Assembly: GCA_030407315.1 (NCBI GenBank)
Contig: JALQPE010002080.1
Coordinates: forward strand, 1-63,490
Direction of reading: 5' to 3'
Origin: Asparagopsis taxiformis
Lineage: Eukaryota > Rhodophyta > Florideophyceae > Bonnemaisoniales > Bonnemaisoniaceae
Length of the DNA: 63,490 bases
Each line of letters begins with the position of its first letter. Within the stretch, counting starts at the first letter, position 1. The translations under genes were made by a program, and so were the position numbers. Positions 19,295 through 31,399 of the stretch are shown piece after piece. The notes below the pieces were generated by a model, which made no database searches, was not told the origin of the DNA, and was given only the letters and a program-made list of their open reading frames with translations.

Positions 19295-22200
19295 TTCCAC
19301 CCGCTTCAATCACACCATGCCATTTCAATCTGGTATTCAGCCTGTCAATTTTGATTCTCTGGCCTCTGAAATGACGAATAGTACTCAGGGATCTCGAAAA
19401 ATTCAGAACCGATAGTTCATTTCTTCCTTTGGCGTAAGCTCAACTGTATGTGAGAAAGTGTGGACATTGCTCCTTCCGAAAGCACCAGAAGGATTACTTC
19501 CTATTCATCTTTTGTATGGTCTTCTCATGCTGAAAAAAAAGGAACTGAAATTTTTTGCTGTTCTATAGCAGGTGTTTCGGAAAAAACCTTTCGAAAATGG
19601 GCGTGGATAACGATTGAAGTTCTTTCGAACTTGAAAGTGGTAGGTATTTTCCTCATTATATATTGTAGGAATCCTCAGCTAACCAATGATTTCAGATCAA
19701 CGTTGGCAAAAGGTTTTCGGGCGTCAGGCTTAATTAAACTTCTTGTGTTATGACCGTCGATGGAACAGACTGTCGTATTCAAGAATCTTCTCCGTTCAAT
19801 TCGATGTGGTACAGTCACAAATTCAGGGGACCAGGTCTGCGATATTAAGTAGGAGTCATCATTTCTAAAGGTCGTATCGTATGGGTAACCGGTCTATATC
19901 CTTTTGGATCCTACCCAGACGATAAAATATTTCGTGATGGTCTGAAAAAGAACTTCTTCCAGGAGAAGTGGTTCTGGCAGATAGAGTCTATAACGATGAT
20001 CGTTTTGTTCTCGTCGTACCAGGAAAAGATTTGCGTACCTCAATGTAGTGCAATGCCCGAGCTGTCGATTCGACTTAGGGTAGTGAGCCGATTCGGCTAA
20101 GCACCGCGAGGTGTTCGATCCCTCTTGTCTCGGTAGTCAGACTCAGGGTAGAGGTGGTAGAGCTAAGGCGGATCGCCTGCTTGACTGTGGGTTGTAAGGC
20201 CACACAGACGATACGTCGAGAATCTTGGTTCAAGTGATATTGCTATGCAGGTGAGAGATTGGCTTGTCGGATCAACCCTAAAGGGGTAGAAGGGATAGCG
20301 TAACCACTGGATGAGTGGTACACTGAAGTGGTAGTGTGTGACGGTGATACACCGTGTGTCAATGGACACTTATTGTGTGAGGGGAATGACAAACGGTCGA
20401 GAAGGAAATGAAGCGGAGCTGATACAGCGTGAATGGTGGTCTACCATGCAGATGAGGGTACTTGGTAGGTGGAAAAGGGAGAGTGTGCATGTTCACCACG
20501 GGTGGCACGTGGAGGGAACAGACCCTGAAAGGGCAGAGGAGAAACTGATACAGCGGGTGGAGTGCCAATGACAAACGCTGGATCAGCGACGAACGGGTAC
20601 CGTAAGAGTGCCAAGCATTATAGCTAAGGGAGAAGCAGGCTGGATGAGAGGGCAAAACGAACCTTGGGAGCAAAATGACAACCGAACTTCCGGTAACTTT
20701 ACAATCGAAGGACTTGGCGTTTCGCCCCCAGTTAAATCCCAAACTATAGGTGGCTTGTAGCCCAAAATGTCCTTCTACGGTTGTTAATGGTGTAGGACCA
20801 GCCGGAATGGCGATCGCTAAGGGAGTTCTAGAATCGCTTGCCGTGTCAGGGCGTAGTGAACCGGATCGCGCAGTTGAACTTGCGTTTCGTGCGTCGCTCG
20901 GTCGCGGTGGCGGCCGAGTGGTACAACGACGGAACGCGCAGGGATCGATCGCAACACGGGATTCGCGGGCCGGCGCAAGCCGTGATCTCAGGGTGAGGTC
21001 ACCGAGTAAACTCGAGCACAACGCGATCTACGCAGGGGTCGTAAATCCCTGGCCGAGTAGTATGCGACGCAACGCGCGGTATCGCGGTGCGACGCAATTC
21101 GACGGCCGGTATACGCGGCGCGCGCGCACGTACGTCGGCGATCGTGAGCAATCCGCACGCAAAGTCTCAACGCAATCGGTCCTCGCGAAGCGCTAGACGG
21201 TTAACTCGTAGTTGCGAAAGTGCTGACTATTTATTGGTAAGGTGCGAAGCAGGACGACCATTAATAGCTAACTATTCAGGACAGGTTTTCCTTGCATGGC
21301 CGGCGGCCGCTCGCTCGCACGCAAAAAGGGAAATATTTGGGAAAAAGACTTTCGTCATAAAAATCCCAAAAGGGGGAAATAAAGGTGAATTCGTGGAAAT
21401 CGCTACACGTGGCGCCGGACTCACAATCGCACGCGCTCGCACAGACGCGCCGTGACACGTAATTGAATCGCCACGCGTACTCTCGCTTACTATCTAATTA
21501 AACCCAGATGCATGCGGACTCAACTCGACGCCATCGCTTCAACCCGCGTTCGCGTTCTCGACATAAATTGCGCCACAAATTGATAGACTAAATACTGGTA
21601 CAGTAGGGCGGTTGTTAAACCCAAAATGTGTGGCGTAGCCGGCGTGGTACACGCACAGTGAGTGTCTAGTGCATCAACATTAGTGTGAATTACAGTTTAT
21701 CTCTGATTCCACGAGTTATTTTGCCAGTGATTAAGTGAAAATATTCCAAAAAAGGGAAACTGGAGGTTCCCAAAAATATGTTACAAATTATTGGTGTTTC
21801 ACCATGGAAGACGGTCCACCACGTGGCATTATACCACGCTCAAGTCTACTTCTTATCCGCAATAAAACCTTAAACGGTCGAAACAAATCTTTCAAAGCTA
21901 CTTCAGATGTTTCTGGGAATTCTCTTACAAATCATTCAAGTGTTTTCCATGATGTTTTAAATCTATGTCAGATTTCAATTTTAGAAGGTAGTGAGGTTTT
22001 TCTTTGTAGTTTCAATGATGATAGGAATTTCTTTTGTCGTCATTCTTGAATTTAAATTGTTTGAATTGAAGAATTGATGGAAATCCAGTATTGAAATGAT
22101 GACTTATTGAGGATGGATCCTAAGTTTCTTTTGCATTTTTTCAAGTAGGAAGACTCGTAGGTCTTTTTTGAATCATACTCTGTATAACGGGGATCCAGAG

Positions 22201-22990
22201 CAGAAAAACTCAGCTTCCGTCCTGATTTCTATAAAGAAACTGTAGTGTCGATGACGGAGGTAGGAAATACGGTCGAAATTGTTGTAAATGGAGTCTTACA
22301 TTGCGTAGATGTAGTGGGTGAAGTGCAGTTTCCAAAGAATGGTTGAAGTTCGTCAATGTATGTCATGGAGATAGGGAGAAACAAGATGTCAAATTTCCGT
22401 TGTTCGACAGTTTTGCTTGAAAGAAGTGATAACTGCTGTGTTTTGAATAACAGTCACGTAGTGCATGGATTCAGTCTCTATAAAATTTTTGGAAAGCTTT
22501 CTGTAAGCACGCACTTTTCCTGAGACGGTGAAGGCTATTGTTTTGGCCCTTGGTCCCTAAATATAGAATGGCCGGCGTTAACTTGATCGCAGAACCACAA
22601 GTTACCCACAAACCTTCCGTATGGAAATAATCCAAATTCCTCTGTTGAACGCAGGAAAGTTGCACACGTTCTCAACAAAAAGCGTTTTTTTTTCGAAAGT
22701 TTTGGCAAATTGTCACAGCTTCATCTGAGGCCAGGGTTGACCCCATATGAGGGAATTTGCTTGCCCATAGCCGCTTGAAGTACAAGGGAACGGCCTCGAT
22801 GAAAAGGAATGGATGGAATTGGTACATTAAAGCAAAATAGCTACTGAAAACACAGCGCAATCACATGCCATCAGGTAGGCACACATATCGAGAGAGATGT
22901 GCAGAATGTATCCAGTCGCTTTATATTCCCTCACAAAATCTTTTGGAGAAATTTAACACACACAAATCTGTTCAATTCAACTAACATTGT
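19295..22990. other. Gene-poor spacer with a CpG-rich island
   Basis: No convincing gene. From about 20,830 to 21,640 the base composition changes sharply to CpG-rich sequence (many CGCG, ACGCG and TCGCG words) with no maintained reading frame. It is unlike the AT-rich flanks and resembles the CpG-rich stretch at 38.4-40.9 kb in style, though not in sequence. Retroelement debris is possible. Around 20,060-20,240 there are box-B-like words (GTTCGATCCC) but no complete tRNA fold. Confidence 0.45.
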
Positions 22991-22997
22991 ATTCACA

Positions 22998-24323
22998 CTA
23001 ATTTTGCAGGCGTCGTAAACGTCTATTTTCATCAGCAACAAGCTTTTGGCGACTGGCAGGAGTCCAATCAAAGGATGAGCCGAACCTTTTCACAAACCCA
23101 AGTCCTGGGAACGGTTCATGATACGCCAAAATCAGATCGCGAGTTCTTGTCCCATCGCGTAGTAATCTCAGTCTCGATTCGAACGCCGTCTGCGAGTCGG
23201 TTTCGATAAACAGAGGCCATTCAGGGTTTTGCACTTGGTCAGCCTGAAAAACAGTTGATGTGTAGTAATTCATGGTTAGAATACTACAACACATGTACGC
23301 GTGCGCATATCCATATTTAAACTGCGTTAAACTTACCTTTGTAACCCATGCGTCTCCAATGTATAGTAATCGCTCTCCGCCAGATGTGACTTCAATGGCG
23401 CTGTGTCCGGGGCTGTGGCCATTTGTTGGGACGAATCGTACACCTTCAATTGGAGATTCGAAATCTTCTAAAAACTTCAATCGATTATTCGCCTGATATG
23501 GAACAATCCTGTTCAAATAAACTTGCTGTACCAAGTCTAAACAAAAGCGGAACGCAACATTACAATCGGTCAGTCAGTCAGTCAGTACTTTCCACGAAAG
23601 CTCTTCGTTTGGCAGATAGCATCAACGGCAATCCAAACGTACTTGCAAAATCGATCGGTGTGCTCGGATTGGTAATGTTGAGGACATCGGCAGTCCAGAA
23701 CTCATGATCGCGTTTATTAATAAACACAGTCGCATTCGGGAAAGCAGCAGATCCATCGCGATTGGTCAGTCCACCAACATGATCGATATGCGCATGAGAA
23801 AGCATGATGTACTCAATACTCTCTGGCTCAATACCTGCTAATTTGAGGCTTTCAAACATCCGACCGGCGCTGCTGAAGCAACATGATCGATATGCGCATG
23901 AGAAAGCATGATGTACTCAATACTCTCTGGCTCAATACCTGCTAATTTGAGGCTTTCAAACATCCGACCGGCGCTGCTGAAGCGCGGTGAATTTCCGGGA
24001 ATATTGAAAGAGCCTGTGTCCAACATGACGCGACCGGCTGGCAGGTCTATAATGAGAATGTTCTGTGATAGCAAAACCGGCCTGGAAGGCTGGAAATTTT
24101 CTGCGTAGGCACGTCGAACGGCATCATCAGGGATATTTGTGTACGGTAGCGTCGGGAATACCAATGACCCGTCGGAAATTACCGTCGCTTGTGATCCGCC
24201 GAATACGAAATTGAACGGGGGCGGAATGGCAGATTGTGACTTGTCATGATCGCAAGGCGTTGGCGATGATGATGTGAGCAGAGGCAGTGTTAAAACGAAC
24301 AAGAGCGGGAGGAATTGTGTCAT
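22998..24323 (-). pseudogene. Secreted metallo-beta-lactamase-fold hydrolase, broken by 104-bp duplication
   Basis: Three exons (24,323-23,643; 23,536-23,337; 23,243-22,998) are separated by 106-bp and 93-bp GT..AG introns. The N-terminus is a signal peptide (FLPLLFVLTLPLLTSS). The metal motif HAHIDH, then GHSPGH, the GDAWVTK aspartate and YHEPFPGLG give the complete zinc-ligand set of lactonase-like hydrolases. A direct 104-bp duplication (23,777-23,880 repeated at 23,881-23,984) spans the HAHIDH region and shifts the frame. Removing one copy gives exactly 341 codons (340 aa) across the three exons, so the gene was otherwise intact. Either it is a recent pseudogene or the duplication is an assembly error. 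The substrate is unknown; an extracellular lactone or ester is a family-based guess. Confidence 0.85.
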
Positions 24324-24914
24324 GGTTGTGGCAGCTTGTTCAAAATCGGTTGTTCACTGGGATCGGTTGTGGAGGGGATTGTCGCGTGGATGGGTATTTA
24401 TCCAGGCGCGTCTGCGGAGGGAATTGTCGGTCATGATGGTTTTGGTACGATAGCCACGTTGGGAGATATGCGCCAAAGCGTGAAGGTAGGGTGGATTCTG
24501 TTGTGGACGTCTGCAACGATGCAAGGGAATGACTTCATATTTTTGATGCTTTGGTGCCGTTTGTAACTTGTCCCGGAAAGATTTCTGAAATTAAATGTTT
24601 GATAATTGATATCGGAGGAAACTTTGTTGATTACGTGCTCTGATTGTCTACATCATCTCGAAGCCGTTGACGTACCCTCGAAGGTATACCATCCAGGCAT
24701 CCACGTGACGAGACTGGTAAATTTCGATTTTGCCAAGTGAAAATCTTATCTGTACGACGACAGACCTCGACAGCATCTCGTCCCTTCAGCTCCACGTAGC
24801 ATGCAACTGCTGGCTCCGCTATCCCAGCTTACCGACATACGTTTCATGTTTGTTCTGTGCGCATTGATTTAATTAGCGAGTACAACTACACCAATTACTT
24901 ACCATACTTTCAAA

Positions 24915-26085
24915 TTAGGCCATAGCAGCTGGCGAAGCTTCTGCATTGCAAACCCTGGAAACGTCACCAAGCTGCTCAGGGGCAATCGGGACCCACTCGA
25001 AGAACGGTCCGTTCTGTCTAGCGTAACCCAGTCCAGGGAAGACCTCATGGTACGCAAGCAATCTTGTGTTAGTCGCAAGTGCTCTGTTGATGATATCGAG
25101 ACGTCCTTCATAAGCCCCGAGTCGGTCGGTTTCGAAGAAAAAGCCCCATTCTGGATTCTGGTACTGATCGGCCTATATTTAGGAATGAAGCAATGGTTGC
25201 ATTGTCGTTAGATCAAATTTGGACCCAGTGTTCAAGTTCAATTCAATGGTGAATGACGTACCTTGGTGACCCACAGATCACCAGTCACGAGAAGAGACTC
25301 ACCATCGACAGTGACCTCAATGGAATTATGTCCGGGTGAATGTCCGAAAGTCGGGATGAACTGGAAACCTTCGATCGGCATTCCGTTCAACGGTACAAGA
25401 ACAAGACGTCCAGCTTCCTCGTAAGGCAAGACGGCTCCCCTGTATACATTGGCGGTACCCACTGCGAAACAGAAAAACAAACGGTTAGCGATTACAAATG
25501 AAATGTGGCTGCTGCAAAATTGAAACGTCATCAATGTAACATACTGAATTGCATCTCAAGTCCTTCCGGAACAGGTGGAAGCGGATCGGCGACCCAGAAG
25601 TTGTGCTCCTCCTCGCCGATGTACACAACAGCGTTGGGGAATGCAATTTCGCCATTGGCATCGATAAGACCCTGAACATGGTCTGTATGTCCGTGGGTGA
25701 TCAAAATGTGGTCGATACTTTCAGCGGACACGCCAGCGTTCTCGAGAACCTGCATGAGAAGACCGGCGTCCTCTCCGAAGAAGCCACCCTGATTTCCGAA
25801 AGAACCGGTGTCAATAAGTGTTCTACCAGCTTCAGTGTCGATGAGCAGCAGGTTCTGTCCGGCGCGAATGGGGGAACTGCCCATGAAATTCTCGGCGTAT
25901 GAGCGAGCAACGGCCTCTTCGGGAACTGAAAACACGCCCGCTCCGATGTTCAGGGGGCCGTCAGAGATGATGAGCGCGGGCGCGCTGCCGATCTTGATCG
26001 CCTGGGAAAGGGCGTTCATGGCACAGAAGGGCTGGGCGAATGCGCCGAGAACGGCAGAAAGAAGCACGAGGAGTTTGATGAACAT
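24915..26085 (-). CDS. Secreted metallo-beta-lactamase-fold hydrolase, intact, three exons
   Basis: Exons are 26,085-25,545, 25,461-25,262 and 25,172-24,915, joined by 83-bp and 89-bp GT..AG introns. Together they make 333 codons (332 aa) including the stop. The protein begins with a signal peptide (MFIKLLVLLSAVLGAFA). It carries the full metal-ligand set: HGHTDH, GHSPGH, the GDLWVTK aspartate and YHEVFPGLG. Introns fall at the same two places as in its neighbour at 22,998-24,323, so these are tandem duplicates. This is the best candidate in the cluster for an active enzyme, probably an extracellular or vacuolar hydrolase of the lactonase/glyoxalase-II fold. The substrate cannot be inferred. 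It is transcribed away from the paralogue at 27,677. Confidence 0.88.
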
Positions 26086-26089
26086 TTTG

Positions 26090-27670
26090 ACTGGGGGTTG
26101 GCGACGATGCGACTTGCTGGTGTCGAATTATGGGAGAGGATCGTCGCTGAATGGAGTCGGGAGTTTATTTAAGCAGCGGGATTGTGGCGTGGATGCATCG
26201 TCAGTGAGGAGGGATTGGAAAATGGGATGGCGAGTTATGGCATGTCCCGAGTTTGGAGACTATTGATCGATACATAGAAAATGTTGGTGCGGATAAGTTT
26301 CAAGACATGATTGTCGAGCGTGTGATGTTTGTATGCCATCTTTCACATTGGTATTGTGCTGAGGGCGACCGTTGCTATGGTGTGCGGTGGTATGTTGAGC
26401 GATGCTCCAGTTAGGCGGGTGGATTAGTAGCGTTGTGGAACGTCCCATTTACAACGGGGATCAGGAATGCGGGACATGTAGTGAAGTATAAGCACTGGGA
26501 GGTTGGAATTATCTCATTTGGATCTCGGAAATTTATATCGAGCTGGCAACCAGTGGTGGGCATGCTGGTGGTGGAAGTGGATGTTGGGAGTCGCATTTTT
26601 AGCCAAACAAAACTGGAGGCGGTTGGAGAGTGGCATACCTTGCTGGCGTGGTGGTGTGCACAGTGGATGGAAATATGCGTATTGTGCTATGTTTGCAGGA
26701 ATGACGTATGCTAGTTTGCAACATGGCTGTCGATAGACGGATCAGTGTATGTTTGATCTATCATTGCTGTCCGGGAAGCGAGGGCATGTCCAAGGTCGTC
26801 TTGAAATGACAAATGAGAGAGCGCCATATCGTCATCGCTATTGGTTGCATCTGGTTGGAAACTTTTTTGATGACCTCCACGGTAGAGGTCGAAACGACGT
26901 CGCCCATCCCAAACTAGGCGTTTAGTTTTGCACACGCGAGTTGAATTACATATTGAATTCGATCGCCAAGGATAGATCATATTTTTACCCGGAGGCGCCG
27001 TTCCGTCGAATTGACTCATGCAATACCTAAGCTATAGTCCTCATTCACAACTGTCATACCTGGGCGCAAGGGCAGCTGTCCCGAACTAATCCCGTAACGT
27101 ATTCGAGCGAGGTGGAGTGAAGAATAAACAATATCACTGCCTATCCTTCACAAGTAATTAAATATTTCATGAGTTAATTTCAATTACTGCAGAAAACTCA
27201 CCCGTCTTTTTGACCAGCACGTTTTACCAAATCGCAGCCAGAGCTGAAACAATTCCTCCGTGCGTCCACCCATCGAAGCCGCGCAGTGACTAAGATGTGC
27301 GTGGTCTTCCCATTTGGCTGATGCCATATCATTCAGTGTACGCGCCGAAAGGATGGCTTGACAGTTCCATGCAAACTTGTCCATTCATTCAATCCCCCAC
27401 ATCATGCATAATCCAATTCGTCATACATTTAATCCAAGTCGTTAGGTCACGTGATGCACCTACGACCCCCTCTTCACCCTGAATCTTCTCCCATCTTTCA
27501 CAACCTTCGCACGCAATATATCGTTTACCTTCGCTCTTGTCCCTCATCACGGTAACTGTTCCCCACAATATTTGCTTTATAACCTCCATCAATTGCTCCT
27601 CATTCCGTCCCGTCCCATTGCCGTCTCTACATCCCACCAACACATCGTTCATCCGCACCATCACCCATCA
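26090..27670. other. Intergenic region between divergent hydrolase genes
   Basis: About 1.6 kb separate the start codons of two metallo-beta-lactamase paralogues that point away from each other. Short frames on both strands show no recognisable motif. It should contain both promoters, but I cannot place them from sequence alone. Confidence 0.4.
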
Positions 27671-27676
27671 CCAATC

Positions 27677-28720
27677 ATGATCCATCGCATTATCATTTCG
27701 CTCACCCTCTCTCACAGCGGCCGCCTCAATCTGCACGCGGAATGCAGTCACGGTCGGAGTTGAGATCGGTAGCGCCACCGGTATCGTTATCTCAGACGGC
27801 CCAATTGGTACGCCGCCACAAGTTTTCGCCAACGTTCCACAGGAAGCTGTGCGTCGTGCATACATGTCTAGTTTCCGAAATACATCGCTCATCGAGCAGA
27901 ATATTCTGCTGTTGGATCTCGAAGCTGACCGCACGCTCTTCGATACTGGATCGTTGAATTCCGGAAATCCAAACTTCGGAAGCAAGGCTGGTCAGTTGTT
28001 TGATACGTTAAGAAAGAATGATGTCTGTCGTGAAAGCATCAAGAACATCGTTCTTACCCACGGGCATAGCTCGCAAGTCAGTGGATTAACAGCATTGGAA
28101 GGATAGAACACCTTTCCAAATGCCACTGTGTATATTTCGATAGTGGAGCACGAATACTGGACTCTGGACCTGTTCCCTTTTACACCAGATACTCGCTTCT
28201 TGGGTAAGTTTTCTATACTGCCCCGAGATTACACATGTACTATTTTAAGTGCACACGAACTGACCAGCAGTGATATGATACGAACAGAGAATTTTGCGGA
28301 TGCACATGCGAAAGGAGTTATGCTGTACGAGGAGTCAGGCCAGTTGAAGCGTATGGAGATGAACAGCACTCTATTCGAGGGCGTTTCATTCATTCCAGCG
28401 CCCGGTCATTCACCAGGCCATATTCGCGTCGATATTAACGTAGAAGGCGAACAACTGGTCATTACGGGAGATTCAATGGTGACGAGAGGGGTCAAGTGAG
28501 GCATCTTGAGTGGGCGACGTTTATTGAAACGAGGAGGGATTATGCGTAAGCGTTAAGAGTAGGGTTGACGGAGATTGCAGCGGTGTCTAGAGCCCCTATT
28601 CTTGTATTTCATGAGGGATTTCCGGGCCTGGGGTACGTAAAGAAAGATGGGGACATTTTTGACCATCAGGCTATGCCGACTTTACAGGTGGACACAAATG
28701 TCGTTCGTCGATGTATCTGA
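27677..28720 (+). pseudogene. Decayed metallo-beta-lactamase-fold gene
   Basis: It is related to the three neighbouring hydrolases. A start at 27,677 is followed by a frame change near 27,730 in the signal-peptide region and an in-frame TAG after GLTALEG (about 28,104). An 84-bp intron remains (28,204-28,287), and another frame change lies near the GDSMVTRG segment (about 28,490). The second intron of the relatives is absent. The first metal motif reads HGHSSQ where active relatives have HxHxDH, while GHSPGH, GDSMV and FHEGFPGLG are kept. It is therefore both frame-broken and missing metal ligands. Confidence 0.85.
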
Positions 28721-30059
28721 TGTGGGTATGTTAAGCATGGATGAAGTTGTGTTGCAACTTTACGCACGACCACCGACAAACGTAGCTATCTCCTATTCTC
28801 GTTATTTTGTGAAATGTTCATTGGTCGCGACTATTATGTCCTAGAGTGAAAATTGATTTGTAAAGTTTCTACTCTGTTGGCTTGTTCTTTGAGGATTACA
28901 TTTAGTCGAAGGTTCCAGATGTAGACGGGAAACGGGTCATACCGTTGGATTTACTCTGCAAATGTCGGAATAGTTTTCGACTACAGTGCGCAAATTGGAC
29001 TCGGCCGACCTGTAATCTAATCATGTACGCGCTCTGACAGGACATCTGAGGAGAAGCGAAGGGGAGAAAAACACTTTCGCACGCTGTCAGCATGGAATGC
29101 GCACTAGCCGCTACAGTGCACCGATGGTGGAAGCGTGGCAAATCAGAACCAATGGAACGCGAGTTTGGACGGCGAAAAACTTTGCGTGTGTACACGTCGG
29201 ACCATATCGCAACTACTCGTCTCTCAGTAGCGTAGAGGCTTTATGGACACTCGGGGATTTGATTGGCAACTTGGACGACCATGTTCATGAGCAGCGTGCA
29301 GTGTCTGCGGCGCACGTGCACGATCGAAGTGTGTGGATACGGCAATTTGACGTGCAAGGGTATTCCGAGGGATAAAACAAGTCAATTGCAAACAACATAC
29401 ACGCGATCAGATTAGAGACAGGTTTCATTGGTGTATTACAGGATGGTGATTCATCAAAATCGAGCTGGGATTGCGTGCAGTCTGCGCTTTGCTGCGATGA
29501 TCAGCGGGTAATGTCAGCATTGGGTATGCGCATTTATAGTGGAAATTTGACCTTTTCCATGACAAATCCAGTAGATGGCTCTGCGAGATGGGATGGAATA
29601 AATCCATCCTTGTCATGGATATGAGATCCGACTTGATGAAGCGCTGTGGATACATGCGCTTGAGGTTCGCTGTTCCTTCGACCAATATTTTCATGTCTGC
29701 CTTGCTGTTATGGCTTTCTACATTGCAGTTTGTTGCGCACCGAGTCGAGTAGTACGAATTTCATGAACGGTATACTGGCGATCGTTGTGTGACAGTCGCA
29801 CAAATTGTCAGTATTTTTCCCTGGAGCTTCGGCCAATCTCTGCCGCACATTTCCAAATTAACTGTGTTGACAACGATAACTTGACATCATATCGTCATGT
29901 GAGCAGCCAATGAGAAACGAACATAGAATAGCACGTACAATCTGTTCGACATTGTCGCAGAAAAGCATTACTTTCTCTTCGCCATCAATCTCGATATAAA
30001 TCTGTACAAATTGACCAGACTTTTTCCACAAAAATACCATCACCTCATCTCCCCCAGCC
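28721..30059. other. No recognisable gene
   Basis: Short frames only. One 47-residue frame beginning near 29,091 has a basic, helix-turn-helix-like look (HRWWKRGKSEP), but nothing extends it. The region probably includes the promoter of the gene at 30,060. Confidence 0.4.
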
Positions 30060-31025
30060 ATGATTATCCACACCCTCATTGCTCTCGCCTTATCCCTCTC
30101 TTCCACCGCCCTTATTTGCACAAAAAACCCCGCATCCGTTGGAATTCAAGTCGGCAGTGCAAAGGGTTTCATCCTCAGCGATGGCCCAGTCAACATCCCC
30201 CCTCGCATCTTCACCAACGTTAACCAAGAAGCCGTGCTTCGTTCCTACCGAGAAAACTTTGTCAACGCCACTCAAATCCAGCAAAACATACTACTCCTCG
30301 ACCTCCCAGCGGGCAGAACTCTTTTCGAGACCGGCTCTTTAGCCGCCTCACAAACGAATCAACCTCAAGCCGGGCTGCTCATTCCGCTCCTGCGAGAAAA
30401 CGGCATTTCACCAGAGTCGATTGAGAGAATTGTAGTCACCCATGGACACGGCACTCGTATCGGTAGTCTACTAACCGCAGACGGTGAACTAGCCTTCCCC
30501 AATGCAATTTTGTACGTGGATAGAACGGAGCATGAATTCTGGACAACAGACCCCATTCCAACAAACCCCCTCAATGAACCCTTCCTTCCGGTTTTCGCAA
30601 ACGCTTATCGAAACCTCGTCCTCCCGTACATGAGAGCCGGGAAGCTCAGATTGGTGAGACGAGGCGGCCAGCCATTCAAAGGCGTGCGATTTGTTCCTGC
30701 TCCCGGTCATACTCCCGGTCATGTGCATTTTAAGATCACGGTGGATGACGAGCAGTTGTTTATTTCTGGAGATTCTTGGGTCACTAGAGGTGACCAAGTG
30801 CGACACCCAGAGTGGGAGACGTTTATCGAAACGAACGCGTCGGATGCCTATACGTCTAGAATCGAATTGCTGGAAGATGCAGCAAACGGACGAGTGCCAG
30901 TTTTAGTGTTCCACGAAGATTTCCCAGGGCTGGGTTTTGTCAGGAAAGTGGCGGATGCTTTTGACTTTGTAGCCATCCCGCTTCCTAATATTGATGCTGA
31001 TGTTTCCCGAAAATGCACATATTAA
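30060..31025 (+). CDS. Intronless metallo-beta-lactamase-fold protein with altered metal site
   Basis: This 321-aa single-exon protein has a signal peptide (IIHTLIALALSLSSTALI) and aligns over its whole length with the products at 24,915-26,085 and 22,998-24,323. It lacks both of their introns. GHTPGH, GDSWVTR and FHEDFPGLG are conserved, but the first metal motif reads HGHGTR: the aspartate and third histidine of HxHxDH are gone. The frame is open to a normal end, so the protein may be made, but a conventional di-zinc centre is unlikely. It could be a catalytically dead or re-purposed secreted protein. Loss of both introns is consistent with reverse-transcription-mediated loss. Confidence 0.85.
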   Translation: MIIHTLIALALSLSSTALICTKNPASVGIQVGSAKGFILSDGPVNIPPRIFTNVNQEAVLRSYRENFVNATQIQQNILLLDLPAGRTLFETGSLAASQTNQPQAGLLIPLLRENGISPESIERIVVTHGHGTRIGSLLTADGELAFPNAILYVDRTEHEFWTTDPIPTNPLNEPFLPVFANAYRNLVLPYMRAGKLRLVRRGGQPFKGVRFVPAPGHTPGHVHFKITVDDEQLFISGDSWVTRGDQVRHPEWETFIETNASDAYTSRIELLEDAANGRVPVLVFHEDFPGLGFVRKVADAFDFVAIPLPNIDADVSRKCTY

Positions 31026-31399
31026 GATGATGTCGGGATTGTTTCGATATGTTTAGCATCGTCTGATGCAAGTAAATTTATTCCTATTCCGTTCTAGGAG
31101 TAATGGTGAGGATTTTGTTGAACAATATCTGCAAAGCTGAGCTCGAATCGAGGAATCATAACGAAAGGTGGTAGAACGGAGACGCAAATTTAATAAGCGG
31201 TCAACAGTGCGCCTATTCATCCCGTATCAGTTCGTTCCACATTTGTTTTCTTCTCATTCGCTTGTACCACGCAACGGGATCGTTGTCTTAGATGTAGACT
31301 TGCCAAGCCATGCGGATCTTTCTCGCGACATGCTGTAGCCCACTGGCGCTATTCGCGTAAACACTGCAGATATCGATAAGTACACTGTTGTTGTAATTC

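Noticed and set aside
20040..20250. tRNA-like or SINE-like box A/B words (GTTCGATCCC, TGGTAGAGCT)
   Set aside because: No complete cloverleaf with matching acceptor stem could be drawn, and box spacing is irregular.
29097..29375. Short frames with a helix-turn-helix-like basic peptide
   Set aside because: Too short, and nothing extends them. No conserved neighbour or second motif.
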